NCBI GenBank assembly: GCA_002420005.1
Contig: DIHE01000142.1
Coordinates: forward strand, 1-23,569
Direction of reading: 5' to 3'
Length of the DNA: 23,569 nt
Origin: Holophagales bacterium UBA5704
GTDB lineage: Bacteria; Acidobacteriota; Thermoanaerobaculia; Multivoradales; UBA5704
In this document: piece by piece, positions 7,654 through 15,353 of the stretch
How the letters are laid out: each line of letters begins with the position of its first letter
Position numbering within the stretch: position 1 is the first letter of the stretch
Notes under the pieces: generated by a model
Told to the model about the DNA's origin: nothing
Databases searched by the model: none
The model's input: only the letters and a program-made list of their open reading frames with translations
Program-made: the position numbers and the translations under genes

Positions 7654-7971
7654 ATGTTCGCGCGTAAACAACGGATCGGCCTCGCCCTGGCGCTGCTCTT
7701 GTCGCTCCTCCCCGGCAGCGCGGTCGCGTCTCCCGGCGCCTCCGCAAGCCACGCCCCGACACTCATCGAGATGCTGAGCCACTGGCTCGGGCTGGACGGG
7801 GACATCGGTCCCTTCTGGGACCCCTGGGGGCGCAGCACGCTTCCGCCGGAGGACACCAGACAGGATGGTGAGCTTGCGATCGGTTGGGACCCTCTGGGGC
7901 TGACCACCGTTCCGCCGGAGGACACCAAGCAGGAGGGAGACCTCGGGTACGGGTGGGACCCCTGGGGTTAG
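7654..7971 (+). CDS. short secreted peptide with three WDPxG motifs at 23-residue spacing
   Basis: The 105-residue product is of no family I can name. Residues 1 to ~26 form a clear signal peptide: MFARKQR, a hydrophobic LALALLLSLLP core, and AVA|S as a likely cleavage site (ASA|S slightly later is an alternative). After a short linker (LIEMLSHWLGLDGD) the chain carries WDPWG at 55-59, WDPLG at 78-82 and WDPWG at 101-105, the last being the exact C-terminus. Between them the segment x-TxPPEDT[RK]Q[DE]G[ED]L is repeated. The mature peptide is small, acidic and Trp/Pro-rich. The ATG follows AAGGA at seven bases. The gene is followed by a hairpin and then, 81 bp on, by the helical-repeat protein gene in the same direction. 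It could be a signalling peptide, a repeat-type precursor or a structural exported peptide; no modification enzyme is visible nearby. Confidence 0.75.
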   Translation: MFARKQRIGLALALLLSLLPGSAVASPGASASHAPTLIEMLSHWLGLDGDIGPFWDPWGRSTLPPEDTRQDGELAIGWDPLGLTTVPPEDTKQEGDLGYGWDPWG

Positions 7972-7981
7972 GGCCGGCTCT

Positions 7982-8010
7982 GGGAGGGTGCCCTTGACGG
8001 GTGCCCTCCC
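7982..8010 (+). terminator. hairpin between the peptide gene and the helical-repeat gene
   Basis: GGGAGGG (7982-7988) pairs with CCCTCCC (8004-8010). The stem continues through two G-U pairs and CCC/GGG to a TTGAC loop, giving a 12-bp stem in RNA. Only a short pyrimidine stretch (CTTCTCC) follows, not a U-run. It may attenuate rather than stop transcription, which would give more peptide than downstream protein. Confidence 0.45.
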
Positions 8011-8052
8011 CTTCTCCGAGAATGAGAAAAATCGCCGTTGGACGGAGGTGGC

Positions 8053-9342
8053 ATGGAACACATCGCGACGACCGACTTCCTGGCCTTCTTCTCCTGGCCC
8101 CAGCGCACGCTGCACGCGCGGATCGCCGGGCACTTGCTCGGCGGCTGTTCCGCCTGCCTTGCCGAGGCCCGCCAGGTGCTGCTGGACCAGGGAGTGCCGC
8201 TCCCGCCTCCCTCCACCCGGGATCTCTCCCTCATCCTCCACGATCAGGCGGGGCTCCTCCAAGAGGAGCGCGCGAAGGCGGCAGCCCGTTGGGCACGGAT
8301 CGCCGAGCTGGACGAGAAGAAGCGGCTGGCCTCCGTCGAAAAGCGGCGCGGTGTGCGGAACTACGGCCTCGCCGCCTATGTGCTGGACGAAGCGGAAGCC
8401 CTGGCGGCCCGCGGCAAAGGAGAGAAAGCCACCGAGCTCGTACGGCTCGCCGACGCGATCGGCGCCAGCCTGCCCACCCGCCTCTACGGCGCCGGCCCGC
8501 TGGCCGACCTGCGCCTGCGCCAGCACACCCTGCTCGCTACCATCAAGCGGCGCGCTCTCGACTTTGTGGGAGCGCTCGAAGCTCTCGCCAAGGCCGAGCA
8601 CTTCCGCGACCGAGGGGTTGATCCCGCAGAACGGGCGCGGTACTTCCGCGACAGGGCCAGCCTTTTGACCGACCTCGGCGAGTTCGAGGAGGCGGCGAAA
8701 TCCGCCGGCCATGCCGCCAGTATCTATGCAGGGATGCTGGACCTACCGAACAGAGGCAAAGCCTCCGGCCAGGAAGCGCTCGCAGTTTCACTCTTTGAAC
8801 CCCAAAGCGCCCTGGCCCTGGCCGAAGCCGCCATACCCCTCCTGGTTACCGAGCCCAAATCGCTTCTCCTCGCCGCTCTGACCAAAGGGTACTGCCTCGC
8901 CAAGCTCGGCCAAACCCGCGAGGCCGCAGCTCTTCTCGCCTCCCAGCGCGAGTTGATCCGCCAAGCGGCCACGGTCGAGATCGATCTGTGGTTCAAGTAC
9001 ATCGAAGCCCTCATCCTGAAAGCCAAGGGGCAGGTGGACGACGCCGACGTCCTGTTGCGCTTGGTGGCGCATGGATTCCGGGAGGAGGGCGACATTCTCG
9101 CGATGCTGATCCAACACCTGGAGAGGATCCGCATCAAGGCCGAGACGGGGCGTTGGAAATCGGCGGTGAACATCGCCGTGTGCCTGACGCCGGAGCTGGC
9201 GAGCCTCGGCCTGCGCAACGACCTCCTCGGCATGTGGGCGAATCTCCAGGATGCGCTCGCCCAACGGCACGACGTGGTCAACGAGATCGAAGACTTCTTC
9301 CGCCGCCGCTGGCACGCGCCGAGCCGTCCGGCCCGCCGATAG
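8053..9342 (+). CDS. TPR-like helical repeat protein with N-terminal His/Cys cluster
   Basis: The protein has 429 residues. The ATG at 8053 is chosen because GGAGGTG lies directly before it; an in-frame ATG five codons earlier would put that site inside the gene. The N-terminus has HARIAGHLLGGCSACLAEA, with H21, H27, C32 and C35. This resembles the zinc-binding motif of anti-sigma factors (normally H-x3-C-x2-C), here with one extra residue before the first Cys. Residues ~100-420 are amphipathic helical pairs of TPR character, for example YFRDRASLLTDLGEFEEAAK and LLAALTKGYCLAKLGQTREA. No signal peptide or membrane segment is seen, so it is cytoplasmic. TPR scaffolds bind proteins or peptides. 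The upstream secreted peptide is a candidate partner only by position. Confidence 0.75.
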   Translation: MEHIATTDFLAFFSWPQRTLHARIAGHLLGGCSACLAEARQVLLDQGVPLPPPSTRDLSLILHDQAGLLQEERAKAAARWARIAELDEKKRLASVEKRRGVRNYGLAAYVLDEAEALAARGKGEKATELVRLADAIGASLPTRLYGAGPLADLRLRQHTLLATIKRRALDFVGALEALAKAEHFRDRGVDPAERARYFRDRASLLTDLGEFEEAAKSAGHAASIYAGMLDLPNRGKASGQEALAVSLFEPQSALALAEAAIPLLVTEPKSLLLAALTKGYCLAKLGQTREAAALLASQRELIRQAATVEIDLWFKYIEALILKAKGQVDDADVLLRLVAHGFREEGDILAMLIQHLERIRIKAETGRWKSAVNIAVCLTPELASLGLRNDLLGMWANLQDALAQRHDVVNEIEDFFRRRWHAPSRPARR

Positions 9343-9362
9343 GCCGCATCGCGCTTTTTCCT

Positions 9363-9378
9363 CTGCGGGAAGCCGCAG
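9363..9378. other. small perfect hairpin between convergent genes
   Basis: CTGCGG-GAAG-CCGCAG lies in the 38-bp gap between the stop of the helical-repeat gene and the stop of the MBL-fold gene. A T-run (9353-9358) precedes it on the plus strand, but none follows it on either strand in the position expected for a factor-independent terminator. Its role as a terminator is therefore doubtful. Confidence 0.35.
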
Positions 9379-9380
9379 GC

Positions 9381-11003
9381 TCAGGCGCCGACGGTCATCT
9401 CCAGGTAGAGAGGGACCGGCCCTTCCAGGACCGTGCCGTTCTTGTCTTTCTTCTCCTTCAGCATCTCGGAGGAGGGCTTGATCCGCGCTTCCTCCTGCAG
9501 CGTCTCGGGGCTTTTTTCCGGCCCGTCGCGGCGCGAGATCAGCGGCCGGCCGTTGGGGAAGAAGACGCGGCCTTGCGTCTTGCGGTGGAGGGCGCGCAGG
9601 ACGGGATAGAAGGGCATCGGGCAATACCCCATCAGATCCTGGGCGACCGGGATGCTGACCGGGACGTAGGCCACGAGATCGGGCCGTGTCATCGCCTCCA
9701 GGCCCTTGTCCTTGATGGTGGCGTTGTGGCTGCCGTGGTGGCCCACCTTGTAGAAGGCGATGCGGCTCAGCAGGTTCTCCATCAGGGTCTGCTTTTCGGT
9801 CGGAGCGGGCGGCCGGGCGGGGTCGGCGCCTTCGCAGAGGCGCCATTCCTTGATGGTGTGCCAGGAGAGCCAGTTGCCCACCTGGGCGTCGCCGGGGAAG
9901 AGCAGCATCTTGTCGGACTTCGGGTGATCGAAGGCGAGCACCAGGCTGACGTTGTTCGTGAAGTCCCCGGCGCGCAGGGCGAGTTGGGCGGCTTGACCGA
10001 GCCAATCGAAGTCGATGCGCCGAAAGGCTCCGTTGCCGATCGAGTCCTTGGCCTCACCATAATGGTTCTTGAAAAACGGCGAGCCGGTGGCCAGGTCCCA
10101 ATCGAGCCGGACCTCCGGGGGAAAAGGCGAAAAACCTTCGTCGCCTGCACGGTCGACCGCCCCGGCCACCCGCAAGGCCGAGGCCAACGCCGGCAGGCTG
10201 TGGTCGTCGCTCAAGGCGAACGCCTTGTCGCCCCCGGGCAGGCCGTCATCCACCTTGAGACCGAGCGGACCATAGGAGTACATTTCCTTTTCATCCACCA
10301 GGAGCTCGATGTAGCGCTTTCCCTTCTCGTTCGCCTTGTCCTTGAGCGGCGGCCCGAGGACGTAACCGTGGGCCTCGGTGCCCGGCAGACGGAAGACGTC
10401 GCCGGGCTCGAAATACCGGATGTTCTCGGGTGGGCAGAGGCCACGCGCGAACGCCATCGCGCCATCCATGTCGGTCGGCTGGACCGTCGCGGCCTCGGCT
10501 TCGCCGCGGATGGCGACGCCGAGGAAATCGGCCTGGGCGCGAAAGCCGGGCTGGTCGAGGAGGCCCGCCCTGGCGGCCTCTTCGAGCGCCTTCATCGCCG
10601 CGCGCTCGAGAGCTTCGCGAAAGGCTTTCGTCCCTTTGTGATCTCCGGCTTCGGCCGCTCTCTCCGTCCAGGGAAGATAGACGGCGTCCACGGTGATCTT
10701 CTGCCATTCCAGCCAGGCGTCCTGGAAACCGCTGATGTGGTCGTAATGCTGGTGGGTGATCGCCAGGGCGTCGATGTGCCCGCCGGTGGCGGCGTGGATG
10801 TCTTCGACCACGCGGCGGATGCGTTCATCCTTGTCGGGCGTGCTGATCGCGGCGCCGCAGTCGATCACCAGGTAGCAGGGATCCTTGGGCTTTCCCCGGC
10901 GGGGAAAAGCGAGCAGGAAGCAATCCCCCAGGCCCTGCCCGTAGAGCCGCATCTTGATCTCTCCCGCGCGCGGAAAAAGCCTGGTCTGAGATGGGGCCGG
11001 CAT
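9381..11003 (-). CDS. MBL-fold metallo-hydrolase, ComEC/Rec2-like soluble type
   Basis: The 540-residue protein has a metallo-beta-lactamase fold. The first metal motif THQHYDH gives HxHxDH with H84, H86, D88 and H89. A second ligand region is MLLFPGDAQ, followed by YKVGHHGSHNAT, the HHGS block typical of the C-terminal hydrolase of ComEC-like proteins. Opening strands (MRLYGQGLGDCFLLAF and YLVIDCGAA) also fit that branch. The usual ComEC membrane part is absent and no signal peptide is seen. Substrates in this branch are often nucleic acid or phosphodiesters, but the substrate here is unknown. An insertion of ~200 residues separates the two metal motifs. The ATG at 11003 follows GAGAAAGGA; an upstream in-frame start lies inside the preceding gene. 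It sits 19 bp after the protease-fusion stop, so the two are one operon. Confidence 0.88.
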   Translation of the reverse strand: MPAPSQTRLFPRAGEIKMRLYGQGLGDCFLLAFPRRGKPKDPCYLVIDCGAAISTPDKDERIRRVVEDIHAATGGHIDALAITHQHYDHISGFQDAWLEWQKITVDAVYLPWTERAAEAGDHKGTKAFREALERAAMKALEEAARAGLLDQPGFRAQADFLGVAIRGEAEAATVQPTDMDGAMAFARGLCPPENIRYFEPGDVFRLPGTEAHGYVLGPPLKDKANEKGKRYIELLVDEKEMYSYGPLGLKVDDGLPGGDKAFALSDDHSLPALASALRVAGAVDRAGDEGFSPFPPEVRLDWDLATGSPFFKNHYGEAKDSIGNGAFRRIDFDWLGQAAQLALRAGDFTNNVSLVLAFDHPKSDKMLLFPGDAQVGNWLSWHTIKEWRLCEGADPARPPAPTEKQTLMENLLSRIAFYKVGHHGSHNATIKDKGLEAMTRPDLVAYVPVSIPVAQDLMGYCPMPFYPVLRALHRKTQGRVFFPNGRPLISRRDGPEKSPETLQEEARIKPSSEMLKEKKDKNGTVLEGPVPLYLEMTVGA

Positions 11004-11022
11004 GGTGGGCGTCCTTTCTCCG

Positions 11023-14000
11023 TCAGCCCCGATGCAGCAGGGCGAAGGGTTCATTCGCGGAAGGCGGTTTCATGGAGCGCCGGCGGCAGGCGCAGGAGGA
11101 GGCACGCATGTCCTCCGCGTCGGTGTGGCGACCCTGGAGCCATGCTTCGCGCCGGGTTTCGTCGCTGAACCAGCCCGGTGGCAATCCATCCGAGGAGTAC
11201 TCGGCGGCCCCGCCGCCACCGCTTCCGGCGGCGCGGAACTGGCGCTGGCGCTCCAGCCGGGAGGCGCTGTCCACCCGCTTCTCGATGGCGTAGCGCACGG
11301 TGAAGTCGTCGAGGCTGACGATCAGGGTGACGCCGCCGCGGAAGGTGAAACGGTCCTCGCCGTTGTCTCCGCGCGCCTTGCGCGCCCGGCTCGCCTCGCG
11401 GCGCCGCTTCTGCTCCGCTTTGCGTTCCTCCGGATCGATGGGCAGGGCGTTGTCGCTCTGCAGGATCTCGACCACCATCTCGGTGAGCAGCTCGCCGCGC
11501 GGGCCGATGCGGCGGGCGGGGCGCAGGTTGGTCACCTGGAAGCTGCGCCGGGTGTCGATGCCGCCGAGCAGGGCGTGCTTGGCGGCCGGAGGGAGCCCTT
11601 CGCTGTGCAGAAAGTGCCAGATCTCTCTCTGGGCCTCCCCCAGCTGCTGGAAGATGTCTTCCCGGGAAGCGCCCGGCTGCCACCTGAGAAGGGCGCGCCG
11701 TACCTTGCGGATGGCCTTGAGCCGGTCTTTCCCCACCTCGTCCGGGCTGCTCTCTTCGAGATCCGGAAAGAGGGGGACGTCTTTCAATTCACGCGGAGGC
11801 GACCAGCGCAAGGTCTCTTCGGAGAGCGTGCGCACGTCGAGCGGGTAGATGCCCCATTTGCGGAAGGCTTCGATGAAGGCGACCCGATAGCGCCGGTCGT
11901 CGTCCGGGATCAGGTCGGAATCGGCGGTGATCAGCGCACGCAGGAAGTCGCCGAACGTGACGTCGAGCGGCGGCACGTAATCCATCGCGCGCAGGCACAT
12001 GCGCAGCACGTGCTTCGCCGTCTGCGCCGCTTCCTCCGCCAGACGGCCCACCAGGTCGGGGTGCAGATCGCCGTCCGGCAGGACGCCCGTGCCGCCGGTG
12101 GCGATGCGCTTCAAGTCGGCCACCCGGTTCTCATAGATGGTCAGGTAGGCGTCGAACACGGCGGCGACCAGGATGGAGCCGCGGTCGTGCGGCTCGAGGA
12201 CCTCTTGCAGCAGCGAGGGATCGGCCTTGAACCGCTTCCACATCTCGCGCTGCTCTACGTCCGAGAGATCGCGCGCCGCATCGGCCAGGGTGCGGCGCGG
12301 TGCACCTCCCCCGTCCATGTCGGCGGGGTCCGGCCGGTCGCGCCAGGCGCCCTCGCCCTTGCGGCGCGCCTGGATCACGACATGGCCGAGGGCGTCGCGC
12401 AACGCTTGATGCCGGCCGACGGCCGCGCCGAACTGCCCGGCGAGTTGGAACAGGAGGCCGCCGGCATCCAGACGGCCGCGCACCCGGGCGATCTGGCTAC
12501 GCAGCAGGTCCGGATACGTGAAGCGCTGGAACAACGCGACGAGGTCGGCGAAGGCTTCGTGGAAGGCCAGGACGTCCGGATTGGTCGGCTCGATGAAATC
12601 GGCGTGCATCCCGTCCAGGATGGCGTGAGTCATCTCGTGCGCGATGATGTCGTGCGACAGGCAGGTGAAGACGACGCCGCCGGGATATTCGGCTCCCGGG
12701 TCGGAGTCGCCCGCCGGGAAGTAGCCGAACAGGATGGCGCGCTTCTGCGGCGAGTAGTAGGCGTTGCTCTCGCGCAAGGCGTGCGGATAGAGGCGCAGGC
12801 GCTGCACAAAACGGGTGGCGTAGCCCTCGTCGTCGGCCACGATCTCATCATCGCCGCGGCGCCAGTCCCAGGGCCGCACCGAGGACCAGAACAGCGGCCG
12901 CCCCAGGGCGTCCTCGAAATGGCCGATGGTCTTCATCGCGACGGCGTAGACCATCTGCTGATGAAACTGCGGGTTGCCCTCGGAGCGCGGCAGGCCGTCC
13001 TGGGCGAGCAGATACGGATGGTTCAGGTCGACCGGCGCATAGGCACAGTCGGAGGCCGGATCGACATCCACCACTTCGAGGTAGTCGCCGACCGGCCCCG
13101 GCTCCAGCTCCCGCTCGAAGCCGACGGAGATGGTGATCTCGTTGATCGCGGCATCGGCGCTGCGGGTGGCCCGGCTGGGATCGAAGGCGTACGCGCGGAG
13201 CCGGCGCGCCGGCGGGGGCGCGATGGCGTAGGCGCCCTTCGCCTCCTTGTCCTTGCCCTCCTCCTTTTCCTTTTTCTTCTCCTGCAAGGTGGCCAGGTCG
13301 GGATGGGATGCGAGCCACAGGGCCTGTGCCGCGGCGCGCTCCGCGTCCAGTTTCTGGCGGAGAGAAGCGGAGAGAGGCCGGCCTTCACGCAGCAGATAGC
13401 GCCGGATCGAGCGGGCGGACACCGTTGCATAAGGGCTTCCCGCCGCCCGCTCCAGGGCCGCCTGCAGCGCCCGGTCGGTGGCGGCGAGCGCACCGATCTC
13501 GGCGTAGTCGTCGCCCGTCGCCTGCTGCTTCCCGACGGTCTCCTCCAGGAGCTTCACGAGGCGCCGTTCGCGCTCCGCGGCTTCCGTGGCATCCGGAATC
13601 TGCGGGATGCCCTCGGCGAGCGTCGGCAGGGTGAGGATGTTGTGCCAGGAGGCGGCCGGAAAGCCGACGATGGTGGGGACCGGCGCCGCGAGGATCCGCT
13701 CGCGGAACTGTTTCACCTCGGCGATCGGCGGCAGCTTGACGGCGAGCAGCCGATCCGCGTGGGCGATGCCGGCGCCGAACCCGCCCTCTCCCCGGCGGAT
13801 GAAATGCGGCGCCGAGCTCGCGGTCTTCTGAAGACAGAGGCGGAACAGGAACGGCAAGAGCTCCTTGCGGCCCTTGCAGTGGGCGAGGAGCGCGTCGCGC
13901 CCGTGGTAGGAGAGCCAGAGGGCGGCGAGACCGGCGACATGGGCGGTGGCGTACGAGGTGCCGCTGCCACGGTCCTGCGGCTCGCTGCGCATCTCCGCCT

Positions 14001-15129
14001 CCGAGCCGGCCTGGTCGTGCCAGACCAGCTCGCCCGGCGCGGTGATGGCCACCGCCGGCCCCAGGCCGGAGAACCGCCATGGCGCCGCCAGGGCATTGCT
14101 CGCCGCGCAGGCGAGGACGCCGGGAACGAGGGCCGGGAAGACCACGGTCGGCGCATTGTTGCCCGCCGCCGAGACGATGATGATCCCCTCGTCGAGCGCG
14201 CGGCGCAGCAGCGCGTTGAGCAGCCCCGACGACAGCGGCCCGCCGAGCGACATCGAGATGACATGGGCGCCGCGCGCCATCGCTTCGCGGAGCGCGTCGC
14301 AGAGGTTTCCGAAGCTCAGGTGGATCACCGACGACGAGACCCGCAGGGGAATGATCCGCGCTCCCGGAGCCACTCCCCAGGGGTGATCGGGCTTGACGTG
14401 GCCGGCCGCGATGACGCTCGCCGTGGCCGTGCCATGCCCGGGATTCGTGCCGAGCGTCCGGTCTTTCAGGGGATCCAGACCGTTGGTCGCGGCATCGGGC
14501 CGGTCGCGCTCGACGAAATTGCGGCCATGGTGGCCCTGGGGATCGCCGGGCCGGGTGGCGAGATGGGCGACGAGGCGCGGATGGCGGGTGTATCCGGTGT
14601 CCGGATGGGCGACGAGAACCCCCGCCCCCGGCTCCTGGCCCGGATGCTTCGCCGTCCACCGCGCCCAGGCCCCCCCCTGGCCGCCGGCCGTGCAGACCTC
14701 CAGCTGTACCAGAGGCCAATGCCGGTTCCCTGCACCGCTCGCCGCCTCGATCTCGCGGCGGCGGTCGGAGCTCACCCGGCCCCAGAGCGGAAAGCGGTCG
14801 CGCGCGTCCGCCTCCGAGGCCAGCCGGGTCAGCAGCAGCGGCTCGGCGCTCTTCGCACCGAGCGCCTTGAGCGCACGAACGGCCTCCCAGGCGCCGCCGA
14901 GAGACGGCGTCTCGGACGGCTTCTTCGGGTCGGGCGCCGTGGTGGCGCGGCAGACCAGCCAGCCCTCCGTGGGCTCCTCGGCCGTCCAGCCGAATCCCGG
15001 GAACCGGGCTGCGAGAAGCGCCACCACCTCGGCGGCGCCGGCTCCGGCTCCGGTCTCGACGGCGAACCCTTCGACGACCGGCTGGCCGGTCGCCTCCGCC
15101 TGTTGCACCGCATCTGCGAAGGTCGGCAT
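11023..15129 (-). CDS. fusion of S8 subtilisin-like protease and HExxH gluzincin-type metalloprotease
   Basis: The 1368-residue protein carries two apparently intact peptidase domains. The subtilase (about 165-470) has Asp177 in HPDTGY, His232 in NPGHGTATAS, Asn324 in SAAGNN (oxyanion hole) and Ser392 in GSGTSYATAHVAG. A linker with charged KKKEKEEGKDKEAK (about 618-631) leads to the zinc domain, with AHEMTHAILDGM at 830-841 (H831, E832, H835) and HEAFADL at 857-863, where E858 is the likely third ligand as in thermolysin-like gluzincins. The C-terminal ~450 residues are helical and unassigned. There is no signal peptide, so both proteases would act in the cytoplasm, unusual for either family. 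The ATG at 15129 follows GGAAAGGA; an upstream in-frame extension of 34 codons lacks a ribosome site. It is the first gene of an operon with the MBL-fold hydrolase. Confidence 0.9.
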   Translation of the reverse strand: MPTFADAVQQAEATGQPVVEGFAVETGAGAGAAEVVALLAARFPGFGWTAEEPTEGWLVCRATTAPDPKKPSETPSLGGAWEAVRALKALGAKSAEPLLLTRLASEADARDRFPLWGRVSSDRRREIEAASGAGNRHWPLVQLEVCTAGGQGGAWARWTAKHPGQEPGAGVLVAHPDTGYTRHPRLVAHLATRPGDPQGHHGRNFVERDRPDAATNGLDPLKDRTLGTNPGHGTATASVIAAGHVKPDHPWGVAPGARIIPLRVSSSVIHLSFGNLCDALREAMARGAHVISMSLGGPLSSGLLNALLRRALDEGIIIVSAAGNNAPTVVFPALVPGVLACAASNALAAPWRFSGLGPAVAITAPGELVWHDQAGSEAEMRSEPQDRGSGTSYATAHVAGLAALWLSYHGRDALLAHCKGRKELLPFLFRLCLQKTASSAPHFIRRGEGGFGAGIAHADRLLAVKLPPIAEVKQFRERILAAPVPTIVGFPAASWHNILTLPTLAEGIPQIPDATEAAERERRLVKLLEETVGKQQATGDDYAEIGALAATDRALQAALERAAGSPYATVSARSIRRYLLREGRPLSASLRQKLDAERAAAQALWLASHPDLATLQEKKKEKEEGKDKEAKGAYAIAPPPARRLRAYAFDPSRATRSADAAINEITISVGFERELEPGPVGDYLEVVDVDPASDCAYAPVDLNHPYLLAQDGLPRSEGNPQFHQQMVYAVAMKTIGHFEDALGRPLFWSSVRPWDWRRGDDEIVADDEGYATRFVQRLRLYPHALRESNAYYSPQKRAILFGYFPAGDSDPGAEYPGGVVFTCLSHDIIAHEMTHAILDGMHADFIEPTNPDVLAFHEAFADLVALFQRFTYPDLLRSQIARVRGRLDAGGLLFQLAGQFGAAVGRHQALRDALGHVVIQARRKGEGAWRDRPDPADMDGGGAPRRTLADAARDLSDVEQREMWKRFKADPSLLQEVLEPHDRGSILVAAVFDAYLTIYENRVADLKRIATGGTGVLPDGDLHPDLVGRLAEEAAQTAKHVLRMCLRAMDYVPPLDVTFGDFLRALITADSDLIPDDDRRYRVAFIEAFRKWGIYPLDVRTLSEETLRWSPPRELKDVPLFPDLEESSPDEVGKDRLKAIRKVRRALLRWQPGASREDIFQQLGEAQREIWHFLHSEGLPPAAKHALLGGIDTRRSFQVTNLRPARRIGPRGELLTEMVVEILQSDNALPIDPEERKAEQKRRREASRARKARGDNGEDRFTFRGGVTLIVSLDDFTVRYAIEKRVDSASRLERQRQFRAAGSGGGGAAEYSSDGLPPGWFSDETRREAWLQGRHTDAEDMRASSCACRRRSMKPPSANEPFALLHRG

Positions 15130-15177
15130 GTCCAGGTCCTTTCCGCACCCTCCGGCCGGGGAGGATGACGTCCCACG

Positions 15178-15207
15178 ATTGTAGACGGACACGCCAGAGA
15201 GTTTCCA
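15178..15207 (-). promoter_or_regulatory. candidate sigma-70 promoter of the protease-MBL operon
   Basis: On the minus strand TGGAAA (15207-15202) and TACAAT (15183-15178) are 18 bp apart. The -10 box matches consensus at five of six positions and is one of the better promoter matches in the window. It leaves a ~40-base leader with the ribosome site GGAAAGGA. Confidence 0.5.
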
Positions 15208-15312
15208 CACACGCCGAAGGAGGCTCACCAAGAGAACCTCCCAGACTCCTCTCAGACAGCTCCAAGACGCCTCACAGGCTCTGCGATCCCCGGGAGAGCG
15301 AGATTGAGGCCA

Positions 15313-15345
15313 CCGGCGGCCCTTCCGCCGCCGGCCTTGAAAGGA
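15313..15345 (+). promoter_or_regulatory. leader hairpin plus CCTTGAAAGGA ribosome site of the secreted protease gene
   Basis: CCGGCGGC (15313-15320) and GCCGCCGG (15327-15334) form a perfect 8-bp stem with loop CCTTCC. The stem runs directly into CCTTGAAAGGA (15335-15345), which holds the Shine-Dalgarno for the ATG at 15354. The same 11-base string precedes the WDPxG peptide gene at 7636-7646. No plus-strand promoter is convincing in the rest of the 15130-15312 divergent gap. Confidence 0.45.
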
Positions 15346-15353
15346 GCCCGATC

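Noticed and set aside
7654..7971. Graspetide or other named RiPP precursor
   Set aside because: No ATP-grasp, radical-SAM, YcaO or other modifying enzyme lies within the window, and the core motif does not match a named class.
7576..8712. Minus-strand frame of 378 codons over the peptide and TPR genes
   Set aside because: The plus strand has signal peptide, repeats and ribosome sites; the minus product has none and starts without a ribosome site.
9353..9378. Terminator between the convergent TPR and MBL genes
   Set aside because: The T-run comes before the hairpin on the plus strand, and no U-run follows the hairpin on either strand.
11002..15168. Plus-strand open frame of 1388 codons
   Set aside because: It mirrors the S8-gluzincin gene on the minus strand. 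The product is Arg/Gly/Asp-rich low-complexity sequence without motifs.
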